42,527 nt of DNA, taken from assembly GCA_015488735.1 (NCBI GenBank), contig WFNG01000062.1, positions 1-42,527 of the forward strand, written 5' to 3'. Position numbers and translations under genes: made by a program. Positions within the stretch are counted from its first letter, which is position 1. Every line of letters begins with the position of its first letter. Shown one piece after another: positions 6,579 to 14,947 of the stretch. Origin of the DNA: Bacteroidales bacterium (lineage in GTDB: Bacteria > Bacteroidota > Bacteroidia > Bacteroidales > F082). The notes beneath the pieces were generated by a model. It was not told the origin of the DNA, did not search any database, and worked only from the letters and a program-made list of their open reading frames with translations.

Positions 6579-7511
6579 CTAATGCAGGTCCAATCCGTTC
6601 ATCATGTAGAGAGAATGTTCGACAGTAGGTAAAATTTCTTCGAGATATTCTTTTACTGCTTTGGTACTTCCCGGTAGTGTATAAATTAAGGTTTCATTTA
6701 TTGTGCCGGCAACAGCTCTGCTAATCAGCGCGTTGGGTTTTTTCATCCCGTATTTTACCCGAATAAGTTCCATGATTCCTGTAATTTCCTTATCCAGCAT
6801 TGGTTTCACAACATCCGGAGTAATGTCTCTTTTGCCTATTCCTGTTCCGCCGGTAGTTATAATTATATCAAATTTTTCATCTACAGAATGCTGTATCAGG
6901 CGTTGCAGCTCATGAGCATTGTCAGCCATTATTTCTGACCTGAATTCGAAGTGACGGTTTCGTGATTTCAGATACTCTTCCGTTATCTGTTTTACCAAAG
7001 GGCCGCTTTTGTCCTGATAAACGCCTTTGCTGGCACGATCGCTGAGGGTTACAATTAATATCTTCAAAATACGGGGTTGGTATTCAAATTTTATTCCGGG
7101 CGATAGTTTCCCACCTTTTATAACTTTTACAAAAATCCCTTCTTTGGGCATAACACAATTTCCTACTTCCCTGAAAATAGCGCAGTTATCGCCATGACAT
7201 TTCTTCCCAATCTGGGTAACCATTAGCTCCAGGTTATCCGAAACAAACCTGTCGAGAGGGGCCGTTTTGTATAGCTCCATCCCTTTTGTTGTAATATTTT
7301 CGGCAAACTCTCCCGGTGTTATCTCCCTGTTTGCCTGTTGGGCGAACTTGCTGATGCTTTCTTCTCCAAGCATGCTTACCTGGCGGTGCCAACTTCCCGA
7401 ATGGGCATCATCAGGAATACCGATGTCTGTAAGAATGACGGTGCCGACAGGCTTTTTAATGGTCCCTTTTTTCTCGGACACATTGATAGATATTGTTTCA
7501 AAACTTGCCAT
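6579..7511 (-). CDS. mog: MOSC domain fused to Mog/MoaB-type molybdopterin adenylyltransferase
   Basis: The 310-residue protein joins two domains. Residues 1-145 form a MOSC domain (DDAHSGSWHRQVSML, GEFAENITTKG, and the Cys-rich GKKCHGDNCAIF), a fold that handles sulfur or Moco. Residues 148-310 form a MogA/MoaB domain with IVTLSDRASKGVYQDKSGP, IITTGGTGIGKRDITPD and TLPGSTKAVKE. Mog adenylylates molybdopterin before MoeA inserts molybdate. It is last in the Mo-cofactor operon, 11 bases after moaC. MOSC-Mog fusions occur in other anaerobes, to my knowledge. A MOSC partner suggests that late steps such as Moco sulfuration or carriage are coupled here; this is inference. Confidence 0.9.
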   Translation of the reverse strand: MASFETISINVSEKKGTIKKPVGTVILTDIGIPDDAHSGSWHRQVSMLGEESISKFAQQANREITPGEFAENITTKGMELYKTAPLDRFVSDNLELMVTQIGKKCHGDNCAIFREVGNCVMPKEGIFVKVIKGGKLSPGIKFEYQPRILKILIVTLSDRASKGVYQDKSGPLVKQITEEYLKSRNRHFEFRSEIMADNAHELQRLIQHSVDEKFDIIITTGGTGIGKRDITPDVVKPMLDKEITGIMELIRVKYGMKKPNALISRAVAGTINETLIYTLPGSTKAVKEYLEEILPTVEHSLYMMNGLDLH

Positions 7512-7522
7512 ATTTTTTTTCG

Positions 7523-7975
7523 TTATAAGTCTGATTTTGTTTTACTGATGAGATGAATCTTATCCATAACCATGGTTTTGTCAACGGCTTTGCACATATC
7601 GTAAACGTTGAGCAACCCGACCTGAACTGCTGTTAATGCCTCCATTTCCACACCAGTTTGTCCGATACTTTTTACCGATGCAGTAATCAGAACACCCTCA
7701 TCCGTTAAAGAGGCTGTAACCGCTATTTTTACAATATTGAGGGGATGGCACAAGGGGATTAAATCACTTGTACGCTTTGCCGCCTGAATTCCGGCTATTT
7801 CCGATACAGTAAGCACATCTCCTTTTTTAATAATATTTTCAGTAATAAGCCTGACTGTTTCTTTTTGAAGTTTTATAAAGCCTTCAGCTTTTGCTACTCT
7901 CTGCTGGGTGGGTTTGTAGCCTACATCTACCATGTTGGCTTTTCCCTGTCTATCTAAATGTGTTAATTCTGACAT
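7523..7975 (-). CDS. moaC: Cyclic pyranopterin monophosphate synthase
   Basis: MoaC works after MoaA to turn 3',8-cyclo-GTP into cyclic pyranopterin monophosphate, the first stable Moco intermediate. The 150-residue length is normal. The family motifs are present: KGDVLTVSEIAGIQAAKRT, LIPLCHPLNI, GVEMEALTAVQVGLLNVYDMCK, and the catalytic Asp and Lys in VMDKIHL. It lies between moaA and the MOSC-Mog gene on the minus strand. A 12-bp tandem repeat fills the 50-base gap in front of it. Confidence 0.96.
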   Translation of the reverse strand: MSELTHLDRQGKANMVDVGYKPTQQRVAKAEGFIKLQKETVRLITENIIKKGDVLTVSEIAGIQAAKRTSDLIPLCHPLNIVKIAVTASLTDEGVLITASVKSIGQTGVEMEALTAVQVGLLNVYDMCKAVDKTMVMDKIHLISKTKSDL

Positions 7976-7982
7976 ATCGCAA

Positions 7983-8027
7983 TTATTTTTTAGTTTATTT
8001 TTTAGTTTATTTTTTAGTTTATTTTTT
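7983..8027. repeat. 12-bp AT-rich tandem repeat between moaA and moaC
   Basis: ATTTTTTAGTTT is present about 3.5 times in a row, ending at the moaA stop codon. On the message it reads as A-rich ATAAACTAAAAA units. A-rich leaders can raise translation in Bacteroidota, so copy-number change could tune moaC; this is inference. Confidence 0.7.
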
Positions 8028-8826
8028 ATCCACCTATTCCATAAAAAGCGCCCGAAAGACTTTTTGTACCGGCTTTGGGTTTATTTTTGAGTGCCAGCTG
8101 GTAGGCTTTGCCAATTCCGGTTACTTTTGTTTGATAGGAAAGGTCGTTAAACAAGCAGGGCCGTATCTCTCCACTTGCTGTGAGGCGTAACCGGTTACAG
8201 TTTTTACAATCACCGCCTTCACCTCCATCAACCACTGAGAAATCTCCTGTTTTGAGGTTCATTTGATGAATAAAGCGGATTTGCAGATCGTTTTCTCTAC
8301 AAAAGCGAGCCACGTTCTGTGCATCTTTCTCATCTTTATTTTTAAAGACTACACAGTTAATCTTAACCGGAGTTAAGCCTGCTTTTTTTGCTGCTTCAAT
8401 TCCACGAAATACAGCATTGATATCACCGCCACGTGTAATTTCTGTATATCGGGCAGCCGACAGAGTGTCCAGACTAATATTAACACGATTCAATCCGGCT
8501 TTTGCCAAATCCATGGCGTAAGTTTCCAATAAAATACCATTTGTGGTCATAGCCAGTTCTTCCACGCCGGGAATACCCGCAATCATCCTGGTCAAATCGA
8601 CAATTCCCTTTCGCACCAAAGGTTCGCCCCCTGTTAATCTTACTTTGTTGATGCCATTATGAACGCCTTCTGTTACGATTTTATAGATTTCCCCGAAAGA
8701 AATAATCTGGTTGTCCGGAATCAGCTGAATGCCTGACGCCGGCATACAATAAGTACATCGCAGGTTGCATCGGTCTGTCACCGAAATACGCAGGTAATTA
8801 ATTTTTCGTTTATATTGGTCTAACAT
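8026..8826 (-). CDS. moaA: GTP 3',8-cyclase, compact form
   Basis: This radical SAM enzyme starts molybdenum cofactor synthesis from GTP. The N-terminal cluster motif is CNLRCTYC (CxxxCxxC), followed by TGGEPLVRKG. The second cluster motif, CKNCNRLRLTASGEIRPC (CxxC-13-C), and the C-terminal GIGG are also intact. At 266 residues it is about 60 shorter than typical MoaA: the block between RFIHQMNLKTG and CKNC is nearly gone. All functional motifs survive and the frame is open, so I read it as a compact variant rather than a broken gene. Its start overlaps the end of moeA by 17 bases, so translation is probably coupled. Confidence 0.93.
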   Translation of the reverse strand: MLDQYKRKINYLRISVTDRCNLRCTYCMPASGIQLIPDNQIISFGEIYKIVTEGVHNGINKVRLTGGEPLVRKGIVDLTRMIAGIPGVEELAMTTNGILLETYAMDLAKAGLNRVNISLDTLSAARYTEITRGGDINAVFRGIEAAKKAGLTPVKINCVVFKNKDEKDAQNVARFCRENDLQIRFIHQMNLKTGDFSVVDGGEGGDCKNCNRLRLTASGEIRPCLFNDLSYQTKVTGIGKAYQLALKNKPKAGTKSLSGAFYGIGG

Positions 8827-9985
8827 CTGCCAATTCTCCTTTTTTAATTGTGGTAACTCCCGGTTCTATAACCATAAAAGCCTGTGCATAAGACAAGGAA
8901 TGAATATGGGCAGAGCCATGATATTCCACCTGTTTAACTTTACCATCTTCTGTAAAAACAACTGGTTCAAAGGCTTTACGGATGGCTTTTTTTCTGTGGT
9001 AATCATCGTTTAAAGGCATTCTGTAAACCGGTGTTTGATAACCAGTACCCATAATTTTATAAATAAGCGGTTTGACCAACATTTCAAACTGAACAAAGGT
9101 AGAAACAGGGTTTCCGGGCAAGCCTATAAACCATTGGTTTGCACTTATTCCGAAAATGGTTCTTTTGCCTGGTTTGGTCTGTACTCCATGAAACAATACA
9201 TTTATCTTCATCTCTTTTAAGACGAGAGGTATAAAATCAAAATCCCCCATCGAAACAGCTCCTGACAGAATGATTATATCTGCTTTCCGGCATGCTTCAA
9301 CTAAGATCTTGCGGGTATCTTCCATAGTGTCTTTTGCGATGCCCATATACTCTGCTTCCAGTCCGAGTTGCCGGGCCTGGGATATCAATTGATAGGCATT
9401 GCTGTTTCTTATTTGGGAAGATTCAGGCTTAAAACGAGGTTCTACTAATTCGTTGCCGGTTGAAATAATGGCAACTTTTGGACTTTTATAAACCAATACT
9501 TCCGTAGCTCCAACGGAAGCAAGAACAGGAATATGCCTGGGTTGTAAGAGTGTTCCTTTTTTCAAAACAACATCTCCTTTTTTGATGTCTTCTGCCAGCT
9601 TACAAACATTGGAAGCAGAGCTATCTCCAAGATAAATTATTTTGTTCTCGGAAAGTTTGCGGGTATGCTCTACCATAATAACCGTATCAGCACCTTTTGG
9701 AACCGGAGCACCGGTCATAATTTTAGCACATTCGTTTTTCTTTACCTGCTTTTTTGGAAAGTATCCGGCTGCTATTGTCTCAATCACCGTCAATTTATTG
9801 CCTGTATCCTGATGACGACAGGCATATCCATCCATGGCCGATTTGTCGAAAGGCGGCATGTTTATGTCTGATTGTATATCCTCTGCCAGCACTTTTCCAA
9901 CAGAACTCATAAAATCAATTTTTTCAATCCCCAGCGTTTTACCGGTTTGTAACGCCATTTTCAAAGCATTTTCAAATAATATCAT
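8810..9985 (-). CDS. moeA: Molybdopterin molybdotransferase
   Basis: MoeA inserts molybdate into adenylylated molybdopterin, releasing AMP. The 391-residue protein shows PPFDKSAMDGYA, the TGAPVPKGADTVIMVE domain, VAIISTGNEL, SGAVSMGDFDF (usually SGGVS) and FGLPGNPVS-like IGLPGNPVSTF. Length and domain order are normal. It starts one base after the tauE-like gene stops and overlaps moaA, so it sits in a tight operon. MoaD, MoaE and MoeB, needed for dithiolene formation, are absent from the window. Confidence 0.95.
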   Translation of the reverse strand: MILFENALKMALQTGKTLGIEKIDFMSSVGKVLAEDIQSDINMPPFDKSAMDGYACRHQDTGNKLTVIETIAAGYFPKKQVKKNECAKIMTGAPVPKGADTVIMVEHTRKLSENKIIYLGDSSASNVCKLAEDIKKGDVVLKKGTLLQPRHIPVLASVGATEVLVYKSPKVAIISTGNELVEPRFKPESSQIRNSNAYQLISQARQLGLEAEYMGIAKDTMEDTRKILVEACRKADIIILSGAVSMGDFDFIPLVLKEMKINVLFHGVQTKPGKRTIFGISANQWFIGLPGNPVSTFVQFEMLVKPLIYKIMGTGYQTPVYRMPLNDDYHRKKAIRKAFEPVVFTEDGKVKQVEYHGSAHIHSLSYAQAFMVIEPGVTTIKKGELADVRPI

Positions 9986-9986
9986 T

Positions 9987-10715
9987 TTAAAAAATTATTA
10001 GTTTAAACCCGGCAACAAGTAGTACTGTTGCCAAAAGATATTTTAATTTTATGTGTGACAGCTTATTGCTGCTTATGAAACCACCGGCTGTCCCTCCTGC
10101 CAAGCCGATAACAACCCATAACAAAATATGGGTATTAGGGGAAAAACTGTTGTTGAAATATAGGCCGGTAAGTCCTGCCAGCGAATTCAAAAAAATAAAA
10201 ATGGCAGATATTCCGGCAGTTTCCTTTACATTAGACCAGTGAAGCAACAGTAGCAGCGGACTTAATATTATACCTCCGCCAATACCAATCATTCCCGAGA
10301 AAAAACCGATAACACCACCAATAATAATGGCTAACCAAAAAACAGGAATTTTGGTATCCTTAAAATCTTCTCTCGGACGGAAGAAAAACCGGGTAACAGC
10401 AATCAATAAAAACACACCCAATATTGTCTTGTAAATTCCCGAGTCAATATTTATACGGGCTCCGAGAAAGGCCATCGGGATGGAACCTATAATAAACGGA
10501 AACAAGACGTTAAGCCTGAAATATCCGTTTTTGTAAAACGAATAGAAAGAGATGGCAGAGACAAAAAGGTTTAATGTCAGTGCTGTTGACTTCATAGTGT
10601 ATTGTTCAAACCCGAAAAGGGCCATTAAGGCGAGGTAACCGCTTGCGCCTCCATGTCCTACAGAGGCATATAACGCAGCAACAACAAACAACAACACCAA
10701 AAATAAAATGTCCAT
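9987..10715 (-). CDS. TauE/SafE-family membrane transporter
   Basis: The 242-residue protein is strongly hydrophobic with about 7-8 predicted membrane segments. The repeated TauE signatures are visible: ASVGHGGASGYLALMAL near the N terminus and GMIGIGGGIILSPLLLLL in the second half. The family is linked to export of sulfite, sulfoacetate or other anions, and to uptake of some. It is the first gene of the Moco operon, one base from moeA. A role in moving sulfite, molybdate or another oxyanion is possible from this context, but the sequence does not say which. Confidence 0.9.
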   Translation of the reverse strand: MDILFLVLLFVVAALYASVGHGGASGYLALMALFGFEQYTMKSTALTLNLFVSAISFYSFYKNGYFRLNVLFPFIIGSIPMAFLGARINIDSGIYKTILGVFLLIAVTRFFFRPREDFKDTKIPVFWLAIIIGGVIGFFSGMIGIGGGIILSPLLLLLHWSNVKETAGISAIFIFLNSLAGLTGLYFNNSFSPNTHILLWVVIGLAGGTAGGFISSNKLSHIKLKYLLATVLLVAGFKLIIF

Positions 10716-10725
10716 AACAACAAAA

Positions 10726-10920
10726 CTTCTTTCAGTTTACATTACGCGGAAAGAAGCATATTCTGTTACTACGAACATTCTCATCCAACCCTAACACGGG
10801 ATGGATACAGCAAAATATGAAGTCTCCTTTCCAATTCATCCCTATAAAAGCAGGGAATCGGGAGGCCCGGACATTTCTATTCAAACCCATTGGTTCAGAA
10901 ACCATAGCAATACCTTAGGT
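10726..10920 (-). promoter_or_regulatory. Candidate structured leader of the Mo-cofactor operon
   Basis: The minus-strand RNA just upstream of the tauE-like gene can form several hairpins: CTTCTTTC/GAAAGAAG (10726-10756, 8 bp perfect, 10 bases before the start codon), ATCCATCCC/GGGTTGGAT (10783-10806, one mismatch), and a nested stem near 10829-10865 pairing CTCC with GGAG and CCCT with AGGG. GC content is higher than in nearby gaps. Moco riboswitches precede Moco operons in other bacteria, but I cannot align this to that motif by eye. Confidence 0.35.
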
Positions 10921-11131
10921 TAGTGAACTCGGATAGTGCAATATTACATAAAATATCTATTAATCGAACTAACTATTTCCTTTAATTTATTGGAATAATT
11001 ATAAACATCAGCTGTGTGGCCTTTAGTTTGCCAGGTAGGACGAATGAATATATTTTTGTATTATCTGATTATAAATCAGCTATTTAACAGGACTAAAGAG
11101 TTCCGGAGTAATACCAAATTAATCTAAAAGT
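10921..11131. other. AT-rich gap without recognised genes
   Basis: This part of the 416-base gap between the Moco operon and the acyl-CoA ligase holds no convincing gene. A weak hairpin, CTGATT-ATA-AATCAG (11065-11079), lies downstream of the ligase but lacks a T-run. TAATATTG on the minus strand (10940-10947) is one base off the -7 consensus and could start the Moco transcript. Confidence 0.4.
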
Positions 11132-12979
11132 TTAATCTTTCTTTTTCTCTTTGGCATTGAGATTATTTCCACTTTTTTCTGCGAGTCCTAAATCCCCATA
11201 ATCATTTGTATAGCCGTAAAGTCTGTCCAGTTTGGTTTTATAAACTTTTTTTAACTGGTTTCTTTTCAACTTCAGCGTGGGGGATAATTCACCGGTTTCT
11301 GTGGACCATTCGCGACAGGTCAGTTCGAATTTTTTTATCTGGCGATGGCGTCCCAACGTTTTGTTAATGCGGTCTATCTCTTCCTGGTAGCGACTTCTGA
11401 CCTTTTCATGATGAACCAAGTCCAGATTATCACGGAACTTCACATTATTCTTAAAACACCAGCCATGGAGATAATGAAAGTTCGGGCTGATAATGGCCGC
11501 AGCAAATTTTTCACCTTCACCAACCACCAGAATTTGTTCAATAAGCGGTGATTCTTTAAATCGGTTCTCCACAATCTGCGGAGCTACATATTTCCCGGTT
11601 GAAAGTTTAAAAATTTCTTTTTTCCGGTCGGTAATCCAGAGTGCAGTGTTTTCGATTTTCCCGATGTCGCCGGTATGGAAAAAGCCTTCTTCATCAATAA
11701 CCTCTTTCGTTTTCTCCGGATCTTTGTAATAGCCAACCATCAGGCTGGGACCACGCATAAGAATTTCGCCATCTTCGGCCATTTTTACTTCTATATTGTC
11801 CAACACCGGCCCAACGCTACCCGCTTGCATGGTGGGGTAATCGCCATAGTTAACAGAAATAACGGGAGAAGTTTCGGTGAGTCCGTATCCCTGGGCTATT
11901 TTAATACCAACAGCACTAAATAACCTTGCCAGTCTGGGTTGCAGAGCAGCACCTCCAGAAATAATCACTTTCAGTTCGCCACCGAGTGCCTCTTTCCATT
12001 TGCTGAATATTAGTTTTTGGGCAATACCTAATTTTCTATTATACATTTTACTGCGTTTTGCCGGGTCGTCTTCGTATTTTACGCCAACTTCAACAGCCCA
12101 GTCAAACAACCAACGTTTAACACCTGTCAACTCTTTGCCTTTGAGCATTATTTTGTCGAAAAGCTTTTCCAGTACACGGGGAACAGTAGTAAAACCATGG
12201 GGATGTACTTCGTTCAGGTTTTCTCCAATGGTATCAATGCTTTCTACATAATAAACGCCTAATCCTTTGGCCTGGACAAGATAATTTACCATTCGTTCCA
12301 GTACATGACACATGGGTAGAAAGCTGAGCCAGCGATCACCGGCATCCACATCCAGCAGGTTGCGGGTAGCTGTAACATTGCTCATGAAATTATTGTGCGT
12401 CAACACAACTCCTTTAGAGCGGCCCGTAGTGCCAGAGGTATAAATGATAGAAAGTATATCGTCTTTAGAAATACTCTTCTTTATTTTTAGAAGTTCTTTT
12501 TCAAATTTGGCTTTACTTTTTTTACCCAACTCTAATATTTCGTTCCAATTTGGCACATCATTAATGTTGTCGTAGGTATAAATTTTTTCAATTTTTGGAA
12601 CTTCATCAGCGAGGGGCTTAATTTTATCATAATACTCTTTGGACGACAAGATGGCAAGGCGCGCATCGGAATGTTCTAAGATATAACGATGTTCGGCAGG
12701 TCCAATATTGGGATAAACTGGTACGTGTATCACTCCGATTTGTCCCATTCCCATATCAGCAAAATTCCATTCGGGCCGGTTGTTGGAAATGGTTAGAATT
12801 TTGTCTCCTTTTTTAAATCCCAACGCCAACAATCCGTAGCTGAAGTTGTCAACTGTTTCTTTGTACTCATCGGTACTGAAATTTTCCCATTGTCCGTTTC
12901 TTTTGATGGAGAGGGCTACTTTTTGGTTGTACTCATTGACGTTTTGGTCTAGGATATCAAAATTTCTTTCAAGCTTCAT
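11132..12979 (-). CDS. Long-chain fatty acid-CoA ligase (copy 1)
   Basis: The 615-residue AMP-forming ligase activates fatty acids with ATP and CoA. The P-loop motif IIYTSGTTGRSKGVVLTH, the A5 motif AQGYGLTETSPV, the A7 segment FFHTGDIGKI and the A8 hinge TDRKKEIFKLSTGKYVAP are complete. The short C-terminal lid and YGYTND tail resemble eukaryote-like long-chain synthetases (FAA type) common in Bacteroidota. It is the last gene of the fad cluster. The preceding gene is a close paralog, near identical over long stretches such as HRQIKKFELTCR, with divergence concentrated around residues 150-270 and the C terminus. Confidence 0.95.
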   Translation of the reverse strand: MKLERNFDILDQNVNEYNQKVALSIKRNGQWENFSTDEYKETVDNFSYGLLALGFKKGDKILTISNNRPEWNFADMGMGQIGVIHVPVYPNIGPAEHRYILEHSDARLAILSSKEYYDKIKPLADEVPKIEKIYTYDNINDVPNWNEILELGKKSKAKFEKELLKIKKSISKDDILSIIYTSGTTGRSKGVVLTHNNFMSNVTATRNLLDVDAGDRWLSFLPMCHVLERMVNYLVQAKGLGVYYVESIDTIGENLNEVHPHGFTTVPRVLEKLFDKIMLKGKELTGVKRWLFDWAVEVGVKYEDDPAKRSKMYNRKLGIAQKLIFSKWKEALGGELKVIISGGAALQPRLARLFSAVGIKIAQGYGLTETSPVISVNYGDYPTMQAGSVGPVLDNIEVKMAEDGEILMRGPSLMVGYYKDPEKTKEVIDEEGFFHTGDIGKIENTALWITDRKKEIFKLSTGKYVAPQIVENRFKESPLIEQILVVGEGEKFAAAIISPNFHYLHGWCFKNNVKFRDNLDLVHHEKVRSRYQEEIDRINKTLGRHRQIKKFELTCREWSTETGELSPTLKLKRNQLKKVYKTKLDRLYGYTNDYGDLGLAEKSGNNLNAKEKKKD

Positions 12980-13043
12980 GACTTATTTTGTGGAGGTTAA
13001 TGATAAAAACTTAATCTATATATTGTAAAACAAAAATGTATAA

Positions 13044-14876
13044 TCACTTTGAACCGGTCTGCGTTTCCTTCCCATTGTTTAATCCCAAATCACCAAAGTC
13101 TTTCGTATAGCCGTAAATATGGTCCAGCTTTACTTTATAAAGTTTTTTCAGATAAACCCGCTTTAATTTTAAAGTGGGCGACAGCTCACCGGTTTCTGTA
13201 GTCCAATCGCGGCAGGTCAGTTCAAATTTCTTAATCTGACGATGGCGCCCCAGCGTTTTGTTAATCCTGTCCACTTCTTCCTGATAACGTGCCAATACTT
13301 TAGGATGGCGGACAAGGTCGGTGTTGTCCCTAAATTTCACACCATTTTTAAAGCACCATCCGTGCAGATAATGGAAATTGGGGCTGATAATGGCGGCAGC
13401 AAATTTCTCTCCTTCGCCAACCACCAGAATTTGTTCAATAAGCGGTGATTCTTTAAAACGGTTTTCTACAATTTGCGGAGCCACATACTTTCCGGTTGAG
13501 AGTTTAAAGATTTCTTTTTTCCGGTCGGTAATCCAAAGCACACCATTTTCCATTTTACCAATATCTCCGGTATGAAAAAACCCTTCTTTATCGATGGCCT
13601 CTTTTGTCTTTTCAGGGTCTTTGTAATAACCCACCATCCGGCTGGGCCCACGCATAAGGATTTCGCCATCTTCAGCCATTTTTACTTCAATATTGCCCAG
13701 TATTGTACCGACACTACCAGCCTGCATTGTGGGGTAATTACCATGATTCACAGAAATTACAGGAGAAGTTTCCGTTAGTCCGTATCCCTGTGCCACACTG
13801 ATGCCTGCGGCACTAAATACACGTGCCAGCCTGGGTTGCAGGGCGGCGCCACCTGAAATAACCACTTTCAGCTCTCCGCCTAAACCTTCTATCCATTTGC
13901 TGAAAATCAATTTCCGGGCAATGGATAGTTTAAAATCGTATAATGGTTTCCTTTTAGCAGGATCATCTTCGTAAGCCATTCCCAATTCAACAGCCCAGTC
14001 GAACAATCTTCTTTTTATTCCGGTAAGGCTTTTGCCATTAAGAATTATTTTATCAAATAGCTTTTCCAGTACCCTTGGTACGGCAGTAAAACCATGAATA
14101 TGGATTTCATTTAAATTTTCGCCAATGGTATCAATACTTTCGGCATAATATACTTCTAAGCCCAGTGCCTGAACCGAATAGTTAACCATGCGTTCGAGCA
14201 CATGGCATAAAGGGAGAAAGCTAAGCCATCTTTCCCCTGCCTCAACAGGTTGCAGAGGAGCGGCAGCCATCACGTTACTCATAAAATTATAATGGGTAAG
14301 CATGACACCTTTTGCACGTCCGGTTGTGCCTGACGTGTATATGATAGAGAGCAAATCGTCTTTAGAAATGCTTTCTTTAATCTGAGGAAGTTTTTTTTCG
14401 AACTTTTCTTTATTTTTTTTACCCAGTTCCACAATTTCACTCCAATGTGGAACACCCGAAATCTTATCGTAAGAATAGATATTCTCAATTTTTGGCACTT
14501 CAGCTGCCAATGGTTTTATTTTATCGTAAAACTCTTTGGAAGAAACAATTACCATTCTTGCTTCGGAATGTTCCAGAACATAACGATGTTCGCGGGGACC
14601 AATATTGGGATAAACAGGAACATGTACTACTCCGATTTGTCCCATTCCCATATCAGCAAAATTCCATTCGGGCCGGTTATTGGAGATGGTCAGAATTTTA
14701 TCTCCTTTTTTAAATCCCAACGCCATCAACCCGTAGCTAAAATTGTCAGCGGCTTCTTTATATTCGTCTGTACTAAAATTTTCCCAACGACCATTTCTTT
14801 TTATGGAAAGAGCTATTTTCTGGTTATGTTCTTTGACAATCTGGTCTAGAATGTCAAAATTTCTTTCGAGTTTCAT
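13044..14876 (-). CDS. Long-chain fatty acid-CoA ligase (copy 2)
   Basis: The 610-residue tandem paralog of the previous ligase keeps the same motifs (IIYTSGTTGRAKGVMLTH, AQGYGLTETSPV, FFHTGDIGKM, TDRKKEIFKLSTGKYVAP). Differences in the substrate-tunnel half, for example AAPLQPVEAGERW against TRNLLDVDAGDRW, may reflect different chain-length preference. It lies 64 bases upstream of copy 1 and 71 bases downstream of the thioesterase gene, all on the minus strand. Local duplication followed by divergence is the simplest explanation. Confidence 0.95.
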   Translation of the reverse strand: MKLERNFDILDQIVKEHNQKIALSIKRNGRWENFSTDEYKEAADNFSYGLMALGFKKGDKILTISNNRPEWNFADMGMGQIGVVHVPVYPNIGPREHRYVLEHSEARMVIVSSKEFYDKIKPLAAEVPKIENIYSYDKISGVPHWSEIVELGKKNKEKFEKKLPQIKESISKDDLLSIIYTSGTTGRAKGVMLTHYNFMSNVMAAAPLQPVEAGERWLSFLPLCHVLERMVNYSVQALGLEVYYAESIDTIGENLNEIHIHGFTAVPRVLEKLFDKIILNGKSLTGIKRRLFDWAVELGMAYEDDPAKRKPLYDFKLSIARKLIFSKWIEGLGGELKVVISGGAALQPRLARVFSAAGISVAQGYGLTETSPVISVNHGNYPTMQAGSVGTILGNIEVKMAEDGEILMRGPSRMVGYYKDPEKTKEAIDKEGFFHTGDIGKMENGVLWITDRKKEIFKLSTGKYVAPQIVENRFKESPLIEQILVVGEGEKFAAAIISPNFHYLHGWCFKNGVKFRDNTDLVRHPKVLARYQEEVDRINKTLGRHRQIKKFELTCRDWTTETGELSPTLKLKRVYLKKLYKVKLDHIYGYTKDFGDLGLNNGKETQTGSK

Positions 14877-14947
14877 GGCAATGGTGTTAGGTTAATAATA
14901 TTGTAAATAAATATCTATACGCGCATGTTTAAACAGTTGATATTGAA

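Noticed and set aside
7891-8190. Plus-strand ORF with VYFLVYFLVYFL repeats
   Set aside because: It only translates the 12-bp repeat and the reverse of moaA; no start site or family match.
10726-10920. Definite Moco, TPP, cobalamin or SAM riboswitch
   Set aside because: Conserved core words of these classes were not found by eye; only a structured-leader candidate is reported.
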